Source of the DNA: Bremia lactucae | Lineage: Eukaryota > Oomycota > Peronosporomycetes > Peronosporales > Peronosporaceae | Assembly: GCF_004359215.1 (NCBI RefSeq) | Contig: NC_090626.1 | Location: 997,570-1,037,516, forward strand | Length of the DNA: 39,947 bases | Reading direction: 5' to 3' | Shown: positions 20,316 to 30,884 of the stretch, one piece after another | Position numbering within the stretch: position 1 is the first letter of the stretch | How the letters are laid out: the number at the start of each line of letters is the position of its first letter | Program-made: the position numbers and the translations under genes | Notes under the pieces: generated by a model | What the model saw: the letters and a program-made list of their open reading frames with translations, nothing else | Databases searched by the model: none | Told to the model about the DNA's origin: nothing

Positions 20316-20965
20316 TTAACTCACCCTCTCTTTTTCCGAAACTCACCCCATCAATTTTTAGCCAATCAAATGTCATGATTAGAGCCCATCACATATCATA
20401 AAATATATCGACGTCAAAATCTCCGTGCATGATCAGCAACGTTTAAATCTCCGCGCACGACTAGCAACATCAAAATCTACCGTCAATCATTCACTTTCCT
20501 GAAAAATGTATATTATAAGCTGGAATCTACGTGGATTTCACTTGAGGATGGTGAACAAGCCATTAGAGCTGCGGCATAATCTGACGGCTTTTAATTGAAA
20601 GTTGCGCGGTCCAGAAAAGTTGGAAACCTTCCTGAAAACGAAGTGCGAGTAAAGGTTTTTAATTGCGAGAATGCTGGTATCCCTAATGCCCAGACCGCGC
20701 GGAAATTTTTTTTTAAGCAAACGAAGCCATAAGTGCTTTAACTGTCCTTTCGAAGTCATTTTAAAGCGTAAGGACCAAAGAGCTTGGAAGTTGGAGATAG
20801 ATTATGGTGCATACAACCATGAACTTGTGCACCTTAGTGCATATTCTTCCTTACGCAGGCTTAAGGAATACTGCACGTCAGCAGGTGGCCTTGGGCTGTA
20901 ATTATGACCTTGAATTGGCTAAAAACTGGATGGTGTGAGCTTAAGAAAAAGAGAGGGTGAGTAAA
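20316..20965 (+). mobile_element. short MULE with 51-bp terminal inverted repeats
   Basis: The left end, 20316-20366, and the reverse complement of the right end, 20914-20965, match over about 51 bp; both contain ACTCACCCTCTCTTTTTC and TTTTTAGCCAAT. The interior is only about 550 bp and encodes a FAR1/WRKY-like DNA-binding domain remnant without the catalytic core, so it is non-autonomous. No convincing target-site duplication was seen. Confidence 0.7.
20671..20901 (+). pseudogene. FAR1-like zinc-binding domain of a MULE
   Basis: This is a 76-codon ATG frame with SHKCFNCPFEVILKRK and WKLEIDYGAYNHELVH, the C-x2-C ... N-H-E pattern of the DNA-binding domain at the N-terminus of MULE transposases. 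Upstream sequence (about 20540-20670) is a shifted continuation. The catalytic domain is absent. Confidence 0.55.
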
Positions 20966-21570
20966 GATCACGGCTTGTTTAATCTCTTTAATGGTTGCTC
21001 TCTTGTGGCATCAGCATGAGCTTCGCCTTCAAGAATTCTGGTTTAAAGAGCCATCGGACGCTAGTATCCAGGCTTCTTTGCTATACAAGGCCAACGTGAT
21101 GCGAGAATTGCGGACGTCGTTGTCCTCATCATGCGATTCGATTAATGACGCAACCTCGTACTGCAAGAGGAGACCCGGGACGTCCAACATCAGTTGGGAA
21201 CGAGGTTTCCAACTATAATGCGAGGGCTGCCTACATTCGTCACCACGTGCTTTGGTAAATTTACCGTCGACAATAGGACTAGGTCATTAATTTTGATAAA
21301 TTTAAATTTTAAGTGGTCGGGTAAGCCTCAATAGGATTTGGTTGGGGGCAATTTTTAAATTCTGAAGAATATTATAAAAAAACTATATCTCTGCCAATGT
21401 ATCATTCTTTAACTGATCAAGAACAGGATTATGTTATAGCCACGGTAAAAGATGAGTGAAAATATGTTTGCTCTTCCATTTTTTTCTGAGTTCCGTTTCT
21501 GTCAGTCCATCGCATTAGCGATGAAATCCTGTACGAAACGGAGCAATACTTTTTAAGCCAGCAGGAAACC
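20966..21570. other. unassigned spacer between elements
   Basis: A 75-codon plus frame (20991-21218) is open but has no recognised motif. The remainder is AT-rich. It may include the decayed 3' LTR of the next gypsy element, but I could not pair it with another LTR. Confidence 0.35.
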
Positions 21571-21585
21571 ACTTGCTGACTCAAT

Positions 21586-22500
21586 TTATTTGTGTTTCAG
21601 TGCGACCGGCTCGCACTGCAGAGATATTAATCTCTTCATTATTGAAAATATTATCATTCTCATTAATAGTATTGTTTTGGATGCTGAGTCTTTCAGCATC
21701 GTTGTCAAAGTCAGTAATAGCATTGTTGTTATTACTGAGTTTGTCCACTTTAATGTTAGTTTGCTCAAAACTGGTATTGCTTGCATTGACCTTAGGGCTA
21801 AAGCGTGATGATCAAAAGCTTGAAGGTCTTTGCTCGAACGAGTCCCTCTCCCCCTTGAATACGGGTTACTCTCAAACAGGGTAGTTATACGTGAGTGGCG
21901 TAAGCCATTCACGAAAAATGGTGTATGTTTTGAGGAAGCATGCACCGAATTGTTGATGGCTATTCTACTATCGGCAAGAACTCATCTCAAATCTTTAAGG
22001 AATGGACGTATCCGCGAAGTATTTCTTCGAAAATATGGTTTCCCCGCTCCGTCTGACCATCTGTTTCAGGACGATAGTGATTGACATTTTCAACTGCGCT
22101 CCAAGTGGTTTGAACACAGTTTGCCAAAATTCCGCTGTGAATCCAGGGTCTCGATCTAGGACCAGTTCGCGGTGTAACCCATGGAGCCGAGATATCGGGT
22201 TAACAAAATCACGAGGACGTCCGTTGGCTGTGATCGACTCCGGTACTGAAGCAAGATGTACCATTCTGCTGAAACGATCAACAAAAACAAGAATACTTCT
22301 GTTTGTCTTCGGTAAAACCAAAGACGAAGTCCATAGATACAGATTGCCAACATTCTGCCCGAAACAGGCAGAGGTTGTAACGGAGCACGGGATGAAGCAC
22401 TGGGCTTCACCCGTTGACAAAGTCCGCAAGCACGTATGTACTTGCGGACGAATTCATACCGGCGTGGCCACTTGTGCAGGAAACATTTTTTTCAACAAAG
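21586..22500 (-). pseudogene. gypsy integrase of element 2
   Basis: Motifs in order are FLHKWPRRYEFVRKYIRAC and CGLCQ (zinc-binding), LVFVDRFSRMVHLA with the first core Asp, LVLDRDPGFTAEFW with the second Asp, and HTPFFVNGLRHSR (distal core). The pieces sit in at least three frames. The last 90 codons (21586-21850) are Leu/Thr-rich low complexity. Confidence 0.8.
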
Positions 22501-22734
22501 AAGAAATATGTACTGTCATTTTGGCGTAATTGTGTGAGTACCTGTGCAGGTACGCCGCTAAGCCGAGAAAATTACGAAGTCCCGTTATATTACTTGGCGC
22601 AGGCCAATCTGTGATCGCCTATCTTTTCCGTATCAGGGCGATCCCATGTTTAACCACGATGCACCCAATTAGTGGCATTTCGCTTACGCCGAGTATACGC
22701 TACTTGAGATTTGCATACAACTTGTGCTTACGCA

Positions 22735-23310
22735 TTAGTGTAAGATCCTTTCGGACGTGGGTCGATGCACTTCAAAATTCGACTTTCCATTGATGGCACT
22801 GCTAGGAACGAAGACATCATCAAATGATTCGGTGCGAAATCCCGCACCGACATTAACACAATTGTTGAATGTAGCAGGGGCATTATTAAGTCCCTGTGGC
22901 ATGATTAGCCACTCCAACAGCATACCGCTCTGGGTGCATCTGCTGTAAGCGGGATATCCTATTCGCGCAGAAAAATCTGATAGAATTTATTCATCAGATA
23001 CATTGACGAAAATATAGTACTGTTTGACCTACCAGTAATCATTACGTCTTTTTGGGGTATCGGCGTTTGAGCCGGTACCGTTGCAGCGTTCAGTTTATTG
23101 AATGCACGAACAATCCGCCATCCTCTTGTTGCTTTACGCACGCAGAAGGTCGGAGAGCTATGTGGGGAATTTGATTATATCACATGGCCCGCTGCTAAGC
23201 GTTCGGCAAGGAAAGTGTCGATCGCTATTACTTGTTCACGAAGGATTGGCCATTGCTTCATCACACAGGATTTCGAACCCTGGGATTAGGTCAAATTTCC
23301 TGTCGAGAGT
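22735..23310 (-). pseudogene. gypsy reverse transcriptase of element 2
   Basis: Minus frames read QWPILREQVIAIDTFLAERL, a stop, then RKATRGWRIVRAFNKLNAA, LEWLIMPQGLNNAPATFNN, and SFDDVFVPS where the family has Y-x-D-D. The catalytic aspartates remain, but the Tyr is Ser. Confidence 0.75.
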
Positions 23311-24189
23311 GCCTTTATACTTAGGCAATAAGCACGGTACTGATTTAGGGAAGACATCCTTACACAATTGTTATATAAAGGATATGTCTTCAAAGATTCT
23401 CAGGATTGAAACGTGAAACGTTCAATCTGAGTCTTCTCATCGAGGACAATTTCGTCCATCGATTAGCTACTGAGAATCCGTTCGTTCTCAGAAAATACTA
23501 TTGCCGACCGAATATCGGCCACGTAGTTGTCATCCAAGACAAGTACGCAGATCTGCTTGACTTTGCCGCTACGAAGATCACTCAAGAACCGTTTCGGTTC
23601 TAGCGTAAGAAATTGAGTTATCTCCGAGGTTAACATCGTAGGCGCTAAGAGATCAAGTGTATAAGCGCCTACGCAGGATCAATTGTTTACTAAGACATTA
23701 ATTGTCTCAGTTTCTTCTTTGGAACCTATTTTCAAAGGTACCTGGGAATCTTTGACCACAGGTTTCCGGATACTAATTTTACAGAATTTATTTGGGGGAA
23801 TACTTTCGCACCGTCTCTTGTAGACTGGCGTTTTAAACTTACTTGGATGTGCTTTTCAAGCAAGCATCCTTCTTTCGTACCGCTCAACTTATTCGAAGGG
23901 TCGAACTTCGACGCTGTGTGTGCTTGTGCAAAGCCGTCGGTAATTATGTTCACGTCATAATGGTGGACCTTCGATACTGCCTGTGCTTGTGCACAGGCGT
24001 CGGGATCTAACTCCACAAGGTGTTACTGAGGTCTTGTACAGTTATGCAAACGACCGAACCACAAGTGAGGCTATCGCACTCACTCGTAGGACATCTACAC
24101 GCTTATGGACGCCCTAAGACGTTCATCAGTTGGCCATCTGATGAACAAGAGACATGCATCGTCACGGCTTGATGCTGCCAATTTATACA

Positions 24190-24460
24190 TGGCTCGTACT
24201 TTCTGAGCCATGGTAATCCAAGGATGACATCAAATTTGTCATTGAAATTTAATACGATGAAATCATCATCGTACTGTTTACCGTTTTGAAGTGTATTGGA
24301 TGTTACTTACACGTTTCTTAACCGTCACAGATGCGACTGTTGCTAGGCGCACTGTCATCCTCGCTAGACGGATATCGCGCTCAATAAATTTGGGTCTGCG
24401 ATCTTCTAGCGATTGGCGTCTAGTAAAATTATTCGATGCCCTACAATCGACATCTTAAGT
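24190..24460 (-). pseudogene. gypsy aspartic protease of element 2
   Basis: The active-site stretch reads DCRASNNF (Asp codon at 24446-24448), where the family has D-C/S-G-A-S, so the Gly is replaced by Arg. The domain closes with FDVILGLPWLRKYEP. The frame is open across the domain. The same Gly-to-Arg change is in the B2 copy at about 31617, so it predates the duplication. Confidence 0.7.
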
Positions 24461-24699
24461 GGCAACTTATTTGACACTTATATTTTCAGGGTGATGAGGC
24501 TAACCTCATCCCCTGGGGCAGTTACACACAATGTTTGTGTGTGAGGAGCAACTTTAGTCAAAAGACCTGCAAAATCTTTTGACGTCGCTGGATCAGTAGG
24601 GCGCTCCGCACCTACTGACCCCGACCCTTTTTTGACAATCTGCCTCGCCGTTACAATTTCACAACAGCGTCGGATCCGCGTCCTCCACCACTCCTAGCG

Positions 24700-25440
24700 A
24701 GAGGTCGGTGGATGACTAATGATACAACTGATCAGGTATCGTGTATGTTGGGCGTAAGCGAGAATGTCACGCTTGCCCTGCTTCAAATCCAGGAGCTCGA
24801 CTCGAGCCCTGAATTCGGCACGTGGCGGCTCAAATATTTGTCTGAGCCGGGTCTTAAAGACCTCATACAACCCAAAGATAATGGGTCGTTCAGCTTGAGC
24901 CTTAAAGCTTAAAATTTGGCACGTCCAGCTGAATTGGACATGCTAAATCTTACTTTCGTCGCATTATCACTGATACGGCGATCTTCGATAATTCGTCGCT
25001 CAATCCGACGAACCATCTTAAAAGGGAGTCGCCCTCGACTGCCTTAAACTTAGAGATTTCGATCTTTAAGCTTTCGGGTCGACATGGAAGCGTCGGCCAA
25101 TTAGCAGCATGTAAATGCTGCTGTCTCAACAGGTTTTATCTGTTGAGCACTGTTCTCTCAACACCTCCGTGTGCTGAAAGCCTTGCTCGTGACGCAAGGC
25201 TACTTTCTCTTGAGCCCCGTCGAGTTCGTGTTAAATGAACTCGGCTATGGCCGCAAGCTGTTCATCTCTGCCCAGAGTAAGCAACATGGCGCCAATGGCT
25301 GGCCCGCCTACGACCGAACTTGTTCGTTCGATCACTCTCCATTCGAGGTCACTGAAATGAGAAAACCTCTCACGCGTTCCATGATAACCTTCTTGAGGGG
25401 CTTGAAAGCTCCCTTCTTCCTCATCCAACATGTCCATGTT
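24700..25440 (-). pseudogene. gypsy gag of element 2
   Basis: The N-terminal frame 25231-25437 (MDMLDEEEGSF...) is followed by blocks FKAVEGDSLLRWFV and LYEVFKTRLRQIFEPPRAEF, typical of gypsy capsid, in different frames. The copy in B2 lies at about 31870-32610. Confidence 0.6.
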
Positions 25441-25559
25441 GGATGGAACGTGTGTGGGCCGTTGAACGGACTACAACGTGCCCCCACGTGTGACGGAGCA
25501 CCTTTCACTAGTACTGATCAATCCGATTTAACCTTACACTGATTACAGTGTAGGTTGGG

Positions 25560-26079
25560 TGCCTCAAAACTTCACTGCACAAGAGTACAGCGGAAGGGAT
25601 CTAGGTAGCTAAGGGTCTTTAGCTACCAAAACGTAATTCAATGGATTAGAAATAGGGAAATGTAAAACTGTATTAATATATTTAGTTTCCTACGTAATGA
25701 TCTTTTATCTACGACTGAACTTATTCTATTAATCTCTAATTAAGTATGGCGCATCCTTGCGCATCGCACCATCTTGTCTTGTAAAGATGGCGGGGTTGAT
25801 TTAGACTAAAATCATCCAATCAATAGAGCTAATGTCTTATTGCAACAATAATATTATATTTGGTATCATTGGAATTATTTGAGTCAAAATCAATAAAGAT
25901 AATTCTTTGCTCTTGAGTTCTCACTCCACATGCGACGAGACTGTCTCGCTCCAAGTACGATAGAATACCTGACGTCTCTCGAGCAACTCCATATCCAGCG
26001 GACAGGGCTCCATGAATTCGTATTTGGCGGACCCCGGACGCTCCTCGTCATTCGCATGCCAAATTTCGGGAATGGGCGA
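25560..26079. other. element leader or LTR-like region
   Basis: No gene was found. The stretch 25819-25930 is related, at roughly 70% by eye, to 29594-29710 in repeat A', around ATGTCTTATTG. This indicates a shared dispersed repeat, probably LTR or leader. The same region recurs in B2 at about 32730-33250. Confidence 0.4.
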
Positions 26080-26930
26080 TCATACTCTTACTCGCATCGC
26101 CGTCCCTTGACGTGGGCAATCCAGTAGGATGTCCGACTCCATTGAGACTGCGAAACCGACCTCCTCTCACTCACGACAACATTTGGGAACAAGTCGGAGC
26201 GGGCAATGAAAGAGGCACGTCAAGCGCTGCCGACCGTGACCACATAAGCTCCTAGGTGCTTACCTAAACGCAGAACGGGATATATTGGGTATTCGAAGGC
26301 TCACCATCGCCGCCGGTCCAGGGGTCACGGAGGTAGTCACTCAATTTGTGGAGCGAAGTCTTATCCGGCATGAGGTCGTCTTTTTTTCCAATCGACGGCT
26401 CCACCAATTTTCGTGGTCAGCACCGGCTACGGTTCCCAATCATCGTATCCTCCTGTTCCTGAAACAAGAAGCTTTCCGATCGACAAAGCGCCATCTCGCA
26501 TCGCCACTGTAGCAGGTCATTGATCGGCTCACCGTGAAGAGCGAGACAACGAGGTCGCAACGAGCAGCTCTCGACATCTCCCCGTCTCAGCTGTGGGACC
26601 ATGGGCACGCGGTCACTGAATACCAGCTGTGGACACGATATCGCCACGCTACAGCCCAACTGGACTTCTGGTACCAAGACTGGCCCCCTACGGCGTCTGC
26701 TCGTACCGCGAATGTCAAGGACAGAAGGAAACCCAGGAGCGCCCAAGCAGTTTGGGTTGGTCTCATTCGTCATTGGGAGGGCGTGCCTCACAAACCTTAC
26801 CAACTGGTGGGTTGGCTTGAGCAGTATTCTTACCGTACCGTATCACGCGCTTCGCCGCGAGTCACGGCACGACTATTGGCCCGATACCCAGACGACATGG
26901 CGCAAATCGCGGCAGCTACATGATTGCCAT
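26080..26930 (+). repeat. degenerate tandem array, about 560-bp unit (1.4 units)
   Basis: One full unit (about 26100-26670) is followed by a partial, diverged one to 26930. Landmarks that recur are CGACAACATTTGGG, GTGACCACATAAGC, TTATCCGGCATGAGG and AAACAAGAAGCT. The open frames inside (for example 26285-26512 plus and 26417-26803 minus) are not recognised as proteins. B2 carries one more full unit. Confidence 0.7.
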
Positions 26931-27074
26931 ACCAGTCACCGTCTGCTTATTATAATTATGTAAAAACTACACATAAATATTTTCTTTGTATGAGTCATTC
27001 CGCTGCATCGTAAAATCAGCAAGCGACAAATTCTATTAAGAAATAAAGAAAAAACGAATACATTTTCGGGACCA

Positions 27075-27641
27075 ATGGGTCTAAGAAGCGCTGCATTAAG
27101 AATGCGAGTTCTGTGCCCAATCCTATCGATATCAGGAACCCCATCATTTGCAAAACAAAACACGACACTAAATGCACCAGTTGAACATAACTGGTTGACC
27201 GCAGACTGCATGTCAACCACGGCGCTGCTAGTTTTCCGAGGACTTGGCGCGGGTCTGGCCTGGACCATTGCCGTGGACGCTTATATTCTGGCTAGCGTTA
27301 AGGAATCTACGTGGACTCAGAAAAGTGTCACGAGAGGAGGTTCTTGCAAAACGCGTAATGCTTTCAAATTGTTAAGCTCTCTTTGCAAACGAAACATGCT
27401 GGGCTTTGCCAGCTTTCTTGGGATTTTTGCAGGCGTGAGCTGCAGTCTGGAAAAAGCACGCGAAAAAAACGATGTGCTGAACGAATTTGCAGGAGGCTTT
27501 ACAGCCGGGTTGGTCTGTATGCTACGTGAGTTGCGTGATCCGCGCGCACTACTGACCTCGGCATTTGTGTGTGGCTCTGCGTCGATGGCACTGCACTTTT
27601 TTATACCCGCAGTTGACAAAAACGAAACCAGAACACGGTAG
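27075..27641 (+). CDS. Tim17/Tim22/Tim23-family mitochondrial membrane protein (B1 copy)
   Basis: This is an intact 188-codon frame. Residues about 110-180 show the family pattern: small hydrophobic helices rich in Gly/Ala (GFASFLGIFAGVSCSLE), a charged loop (KAREKNDVLNEFAGG), FTAGLVCML, then SAFVCGSASMALHFF. The family includes inner-membrane translocase subunits and the complex I subunit NDUFA11; length and a single conserved half make an NDUFA11-like protein plausible, but I cannot decide. The first ATG is 27075; ATG 27210 (143 aa) starts at MSTTALLVFRGLG, just before the first hydrophobic segment, and is a serious alternative. An initiator-like TCATTCC at 26995 lies 80 bp upstream. The second copy is at 34754. 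Confidence 0.7.
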   Translation: MGLRSAALRMRVLCPILSISGTPSFAKQNTTLNAPVEHNWLTADCMSTTALLVFRGLGAGLAWTIAVDAYILASVKESTWTQKSVTRGGSCKTRNAFKLLSSLCKRNMLGFASFLGIFAGVSCSLEKAREKNDVLNEFAGGFTAGLVCMLRELRDPRALLTSAFVCGSASMALHFFIPAVDKNETRTR

Positions 27642-28118
27642 TCGTCTACTTCATTCGAATATAAGAAATAGAATAAGCGTTCAGAAACGCTACAGAACTA
27701 AATTTGCATTGCTCCTTGCGTCTTTTTAAGTTTGTGCTACAATGCATTGCCTAGACTGGGAACGACCTTCAAATGTGTGAGCGCCGCATTGACTTCTTCT
27801 GCGTTAAGTTTACTTACTGAACGTTTCCGGGTATTGTAATATTTGTAAACGTGTTCGATTAAATTGATCATTATTAAATCTTGATATAAGTATTGAAACG
27901 TGATGAGCCCAGAATTGATGCAAAGTTAAGTTTATCCGTATTTTTCAACGCTTGCTCCATGTATTATTTTCTTTAACTTTATTGTCTCGCACACGCCAAA
28001 ATTGCAGGAAAGAGTGCCGCCTATCACTGTTGAAAGCAGACAAGAACACATACGATGAAGTATTTAAAGTGTATTATGAGCTGGACAAATGGACTTCCAT
28101 TTGGAACAATTAGCTCTT
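27642..28118. other. intergenic region between convergent genes
   Basis: It holds the 3' flanks of the Tim17-family gene and the secreted-protein gene. It is AT-rich, and I see no coding or repeat signal. The B2 counterpart, 35321-35796, has several more single-base differences. Confidence 0.5.
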
Positions 28119-29063
28119 CTAACGTAGACGGCGGGTGGAAAGCGGGTCCGTTTTACTACTCGCGGTCACTTGAACCGTCGGGTCATGCACTTGCTGATTG
28201 TGTAAGACATTAAGTTGTTCACTTGCGATGCGGGGAAATTCTACACCGTCATGGTGAACGCGTGACGCAAGTTCGAGGCCAGCGTTGGCACCAGCATCCG
28301 AATGTAATGGCATATCGGCACTTTGAAGGTTGCCGCCATGATTTCCAACCAAAACGCTATCAATGTCTCGTCCTATACCCCGAAAGTCATCAGCACTGGC
28401 GCCTGCAGAGTGATGATGGTGAATTGCGTTCAATTGGAAGTCAGCGGACTGTCCGAGGTCGGCATTGGCACCTGCATCCGAGTTTAATGGCATTTCTGAA
28501 TTCTGAAGGTTGCCGATAGCGTTAGCGGCTGTGTTAGCAGCGTCTTCAACGGCTTCAAAATTTTGTCCCAATCCCCGAAAGTCATCAGCACTGGCGCCTG
28601 CAGAGTGATGATGGTGAATTGCGGTTAATTGGAAGTCAGCGGACTGTCCGAGGTCGGCATTGGCACCTGCATCCGAGTTTAATGGCATTTCTGAATTCTG
28701 TAGGTTGCCGAAACCGTTCACGATTTCATCAGCAGTGCCTTTGATACTTTCAACGTTTCGTGTCGATCCCTGAACGCCATCAGCATTGGTGCCCGCAAAC
28801 GAAAATTGGTCCTTTGCGGCCAATTGGGAGTCAAAATTCTCGAGTTCAAAGCTTGGGTCGGATACGATGCCATTATTAATTACTAGCCTTTTCTTGTAGT
28901 AGTAGATGTGCTTGTCGCTATCGAGGACGTGGCCTTCAGGGTTGTCTACGCCCAGCTGCAGGTTGCGATGGTAATTCAAATTGCGAGAGGCCGCCTCAGC
29001 GATACCAAAAATGGTAGTAGCCACGGTCGCGCAAAAAAACACATTTTTTTTGCAGGGTAACAT
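28119..29063 (-). CDS. secreted repeat protein with RXLQ motif, effector candidate (B1 copy)
   Basis: This is a 314-aa frame from ATG 29063. The frame stays open to an ATG at 29147, but the core promoter lies between the two ATGs, which favours 29063. Residues 1-24 are a signal peptide (MLPCKKNVFFCATVATTIFG...). RNLQ at 33-36 sits where the other secreted family here has RGLR, so it looks like a degenerate RXLR. The body is acidic, Asn/Gly/Ala-rich, with two near-identical 48-residue repeats (119-166 and 184-231; GNLQNSEMPLNSDAGANAD ... HHHHSAGASADDFRG) and a shorter third from 244. There is no cysteine-rich or enzymatic domain. The C-terminus is RRLR. Secretion toward the plant host is an inference; the function is unknown. 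Confidence 0.75.
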   Translation of the reverse strand: MLPCKKNVFFCATVATTIFGIAEAASRNLNYHRNLQLGVDNPEGHVLDSDKHIYYYKKRLVINNGIVSDPSFELENFDSQLAAKDQFSFAGTNADGVQGSTRNVESIKGTADEIVNGFGNLQNSEMPLNSDAGANADLGQSADFQLTAIHHHHSAGASADDFRGLGQNFEAVEDAANTAANAIGNLQNSEMPLNSDAGANADLGQSADFQLNAIHHHHSAGASADDFRGIGRDIDSVLVGNHGGNLQSADMPLHSDAGANAGLELASRVHHDGVEFPRIASEQLNVLHNQQVHDPTVQVTASSKTDPLSTRRLR

Positions 29064-29095
29064 GTTCGCTGGAATTGAGGATGTGCAGGTTAGAG

Positions 29096-29120
29096 CAAGC
29101 AAGTTGTAAAATGGCGAAAA
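29096..29120 (-). promoter_or_regulatory. oomycete-type core promoter of the secreted gene (B1)
   Basis: The minus strand reads TTTTTCGCCATTTTACAACT then TGCTTGC. It aligns with the boxes ahead of the genes at 37616 and 39376 and resembles the oomycete initiator plus flanking promoter region. It lies about 35-55 bp upstream of ATG 29063. Confidence 0.5.
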
Positions 29121-29544
29121 ATAGGTGTTGGCTTCCTGCTCTTCCATTAAAACATTGCGTTCACTGCAACGTTACAGGCAACATGCGTGGGAGATTTTTA
29201 ATACGAGGCGATGAAAGACGCGTAATGTTCGTCTGTCTCGGAGATTCTTATGACCAGACGGCAAGTGAGTGGCAAAATGAGCGTTACTCGACCAAGCTGC
29301 ATTGTCAGCTTCGCCTTCCCCAGTATGCATAGCTGGGTCTTCGTCAGATCATTCATAACTAGGGCATCGAATCGCTTGTCGGACGGCATTCGAATATTCA
29401 CCGAGGCTTTGGCTCATAATGGTCGTGTCGACTCCAAGAGTAAAGAGACAGCTGTATAAATTTAGAAGATTTTTCACAGCCGAAAGGACAGATGCAAAAG
29501 TAGCATTAAATGAAACAGTTGTGATGAATAAATTCCCGTTTTTT

Positions 29545-29545
29545 N
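29545..29545. other. ambiguous base (N) at the B1/A' junction
   Basis: The only N in the window. Sequence to its left matches B2 up to about 37216; sequence to its right matches the inverted repeat A from its very edge. It therefore marks a structural junction, possibly a contig join. Confidence 0.95.
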
Positions 29546-30060
29546 AAGCAGTACAAGTCGGCAGTGCCCAAATGGGATTGATACAAACTTTAATCAATTA
29601 ATCAATAGAACAAATGTCTTATTGCGTCAATATTACCAAAGTTGGTAATATTGGAACTATCAAGTTAAAATCAGTAATGATAATAATTTTGTGCTTCCAA
29701 ATATTTTTTCCTCTTATAGGACATACATTAATTATGCCTCTCATAGGAGATAATACTTGTGCAACGGACACCCCGTTTCACTGTTCGATTTATTTCGGCT
29801 TTTTAGGAAGCTGATGAAGCATCAATCCAATCTAAATCATCGTCTTTGAATCCACGTCCAGGGAATCATTCTGTCAAACATCTTCTTGCGACAGGGAGCT
29901 ACTAGGACTAGCTTCTACAGCCGACATGGCGTTGGTGTCGGCCAAGGTATTGGTGCTGATGATGGTCGTAATATTGGCGTTAGATTTGGCATTGGCTTTG
30001 AAACCTCAAACAAGATGGACCAGATCGGAGACTTGAGGTGTGAGAGCAGGGGTCCAACCC

Positions 30061-30125
30061 TGGTGCAGTCGTCAAGGACTGACATGTCGACTTAAAGGTC
30101 TAGTAGGGTTCAAACCCCGCGCCAA
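30061..30125 (+). other. tRNA-like remnant, A' copy
   Basis: This is the same box A-like and box B-like arrangement as minus 16437-16503. The stems do not pair, so no functional tRNA is called. Confidence 0.35.
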
Positions 30126-30884
30126 CCGGAAACAGCATGTGCAGCAGACTTTCCCATACCTGGGCTACAAGCCTCTGGAAGCCGAAGCCCACCAGAAGAA
30201 AGTCAAGACCATTGAAGCAAGCTTGTTGGCGCTTAGAACGGAGATCAAGGCCAATACCCGCTCAATTAATTAGCGTCGGTTGCGCCACGAGGGTCTCACA
30301 TGCGGGTCCTGGGGATCGACATTATCGACCCACGACATGCGATTGGAGCGAGCGGCATTGACCCATCCCGTGAGCTTCAGGGACAGTCAAAGCCCGTAAC
30401 TAGGACGACGGCTTTGTCTACCAAAGAGGCGCCTTCTTTTTAGAAGTAAAGATTCTTGATACCCTCGCCAACGACGAGACAACTCGGTCGAACCCCTTTC
30501 ATCTTACGGTGGTTCGAGAAGCGCTTCTATGCAGCAAATTTGAAACAAAACCCGCAAGCTTTCCAACTTGATTTGTGTGCACCAGTTCCACATCTTCAAT
30601 GTCCTTGGATGCATCCTGATCCATCATGGGCGTGTCGAACTCGTCAAGTGGGAGCTGCGCTCGTGAGGCACTATGCGCCGGCGGCGTTTTAACGCGGATC
30701 GTGTGGCTGAGTAGTGTCTATACAGACGTTAAACCAGCTTTGCCCCTTTTAGGTGGTATATCTGTCGCCGTGTGAGTGCACAGAGATCGCTAGAGTAACC
30801 GAGATAACAAGCGGCGCGTCTAGAGCGAGCTACACGTTGGTGGTGTGAATATTCTGGCATTCAGTATATCCTCCTATTGAAAGT

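Larger units (their letters stand above)
21571..25550 (-). mobile_element. second degenerate Ty3/gypsy element, minus strand
   Basis: The minus-strand order is gag (about 25440-24700), protease (24460-24190), linker (24189-23310), reverse transcriptase (23310-22735) and integrase (22500-21586). RNase H is missing between RT and integrase, which lie only about 235 bp apart. All parts carry stops or shifts. The left edge of duplication B falls in this element between protease and RT. Confidence 0.75.
24130..29544 (+). repeat. duplicated segment B, first copy (B1)
   Basis: It is nearly identical, in the same orientation, to 31300-37216. It starts at CAGTTGGCCATCTG within the gypsy element and ends at AATTCCCGTTTTTT beside the N at 29545. 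It carries gypsy gag-protease, the 560-bp tandem array, the Tim17-family gene and a secreted-protein gene. B2 is about 500 bp longer, essentially one extra array unit. Confidence 0.92.

Noticed and set aside
20538..20759. 73-codon minus frame with a basic N-terminus as a small effector
   Set aside because: It lies antisense to the FAR1-like frame inside a TIR transposon and has no signal peptide.
26936..27268. 110-codon minus frame opposite the Tim17-family gene (also 34615-34947)
   Set aside because: It overlaps a better-supported gene on the other strand, and its sequence shows no family features; a shadow frame.
28119..28133. C-terminal RRLR of the 314-aa protein as an RXLR motif
   Set aside because: Host-targeting RXLR motifs lie shortly after the signal peptide, not at the C-terminus; chance basic tail.
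29060..29147. Start of the secreted protein at ATG 29147
   Set aside because: The core promoter box at 29096-29120 lies downstream of it, and the signal peptide only makes sense from 29063.
30061..30125. Functional tRNA gene
   Set aside because: Acceptor and T stems do not pair, and the anticodon loop is one base short.
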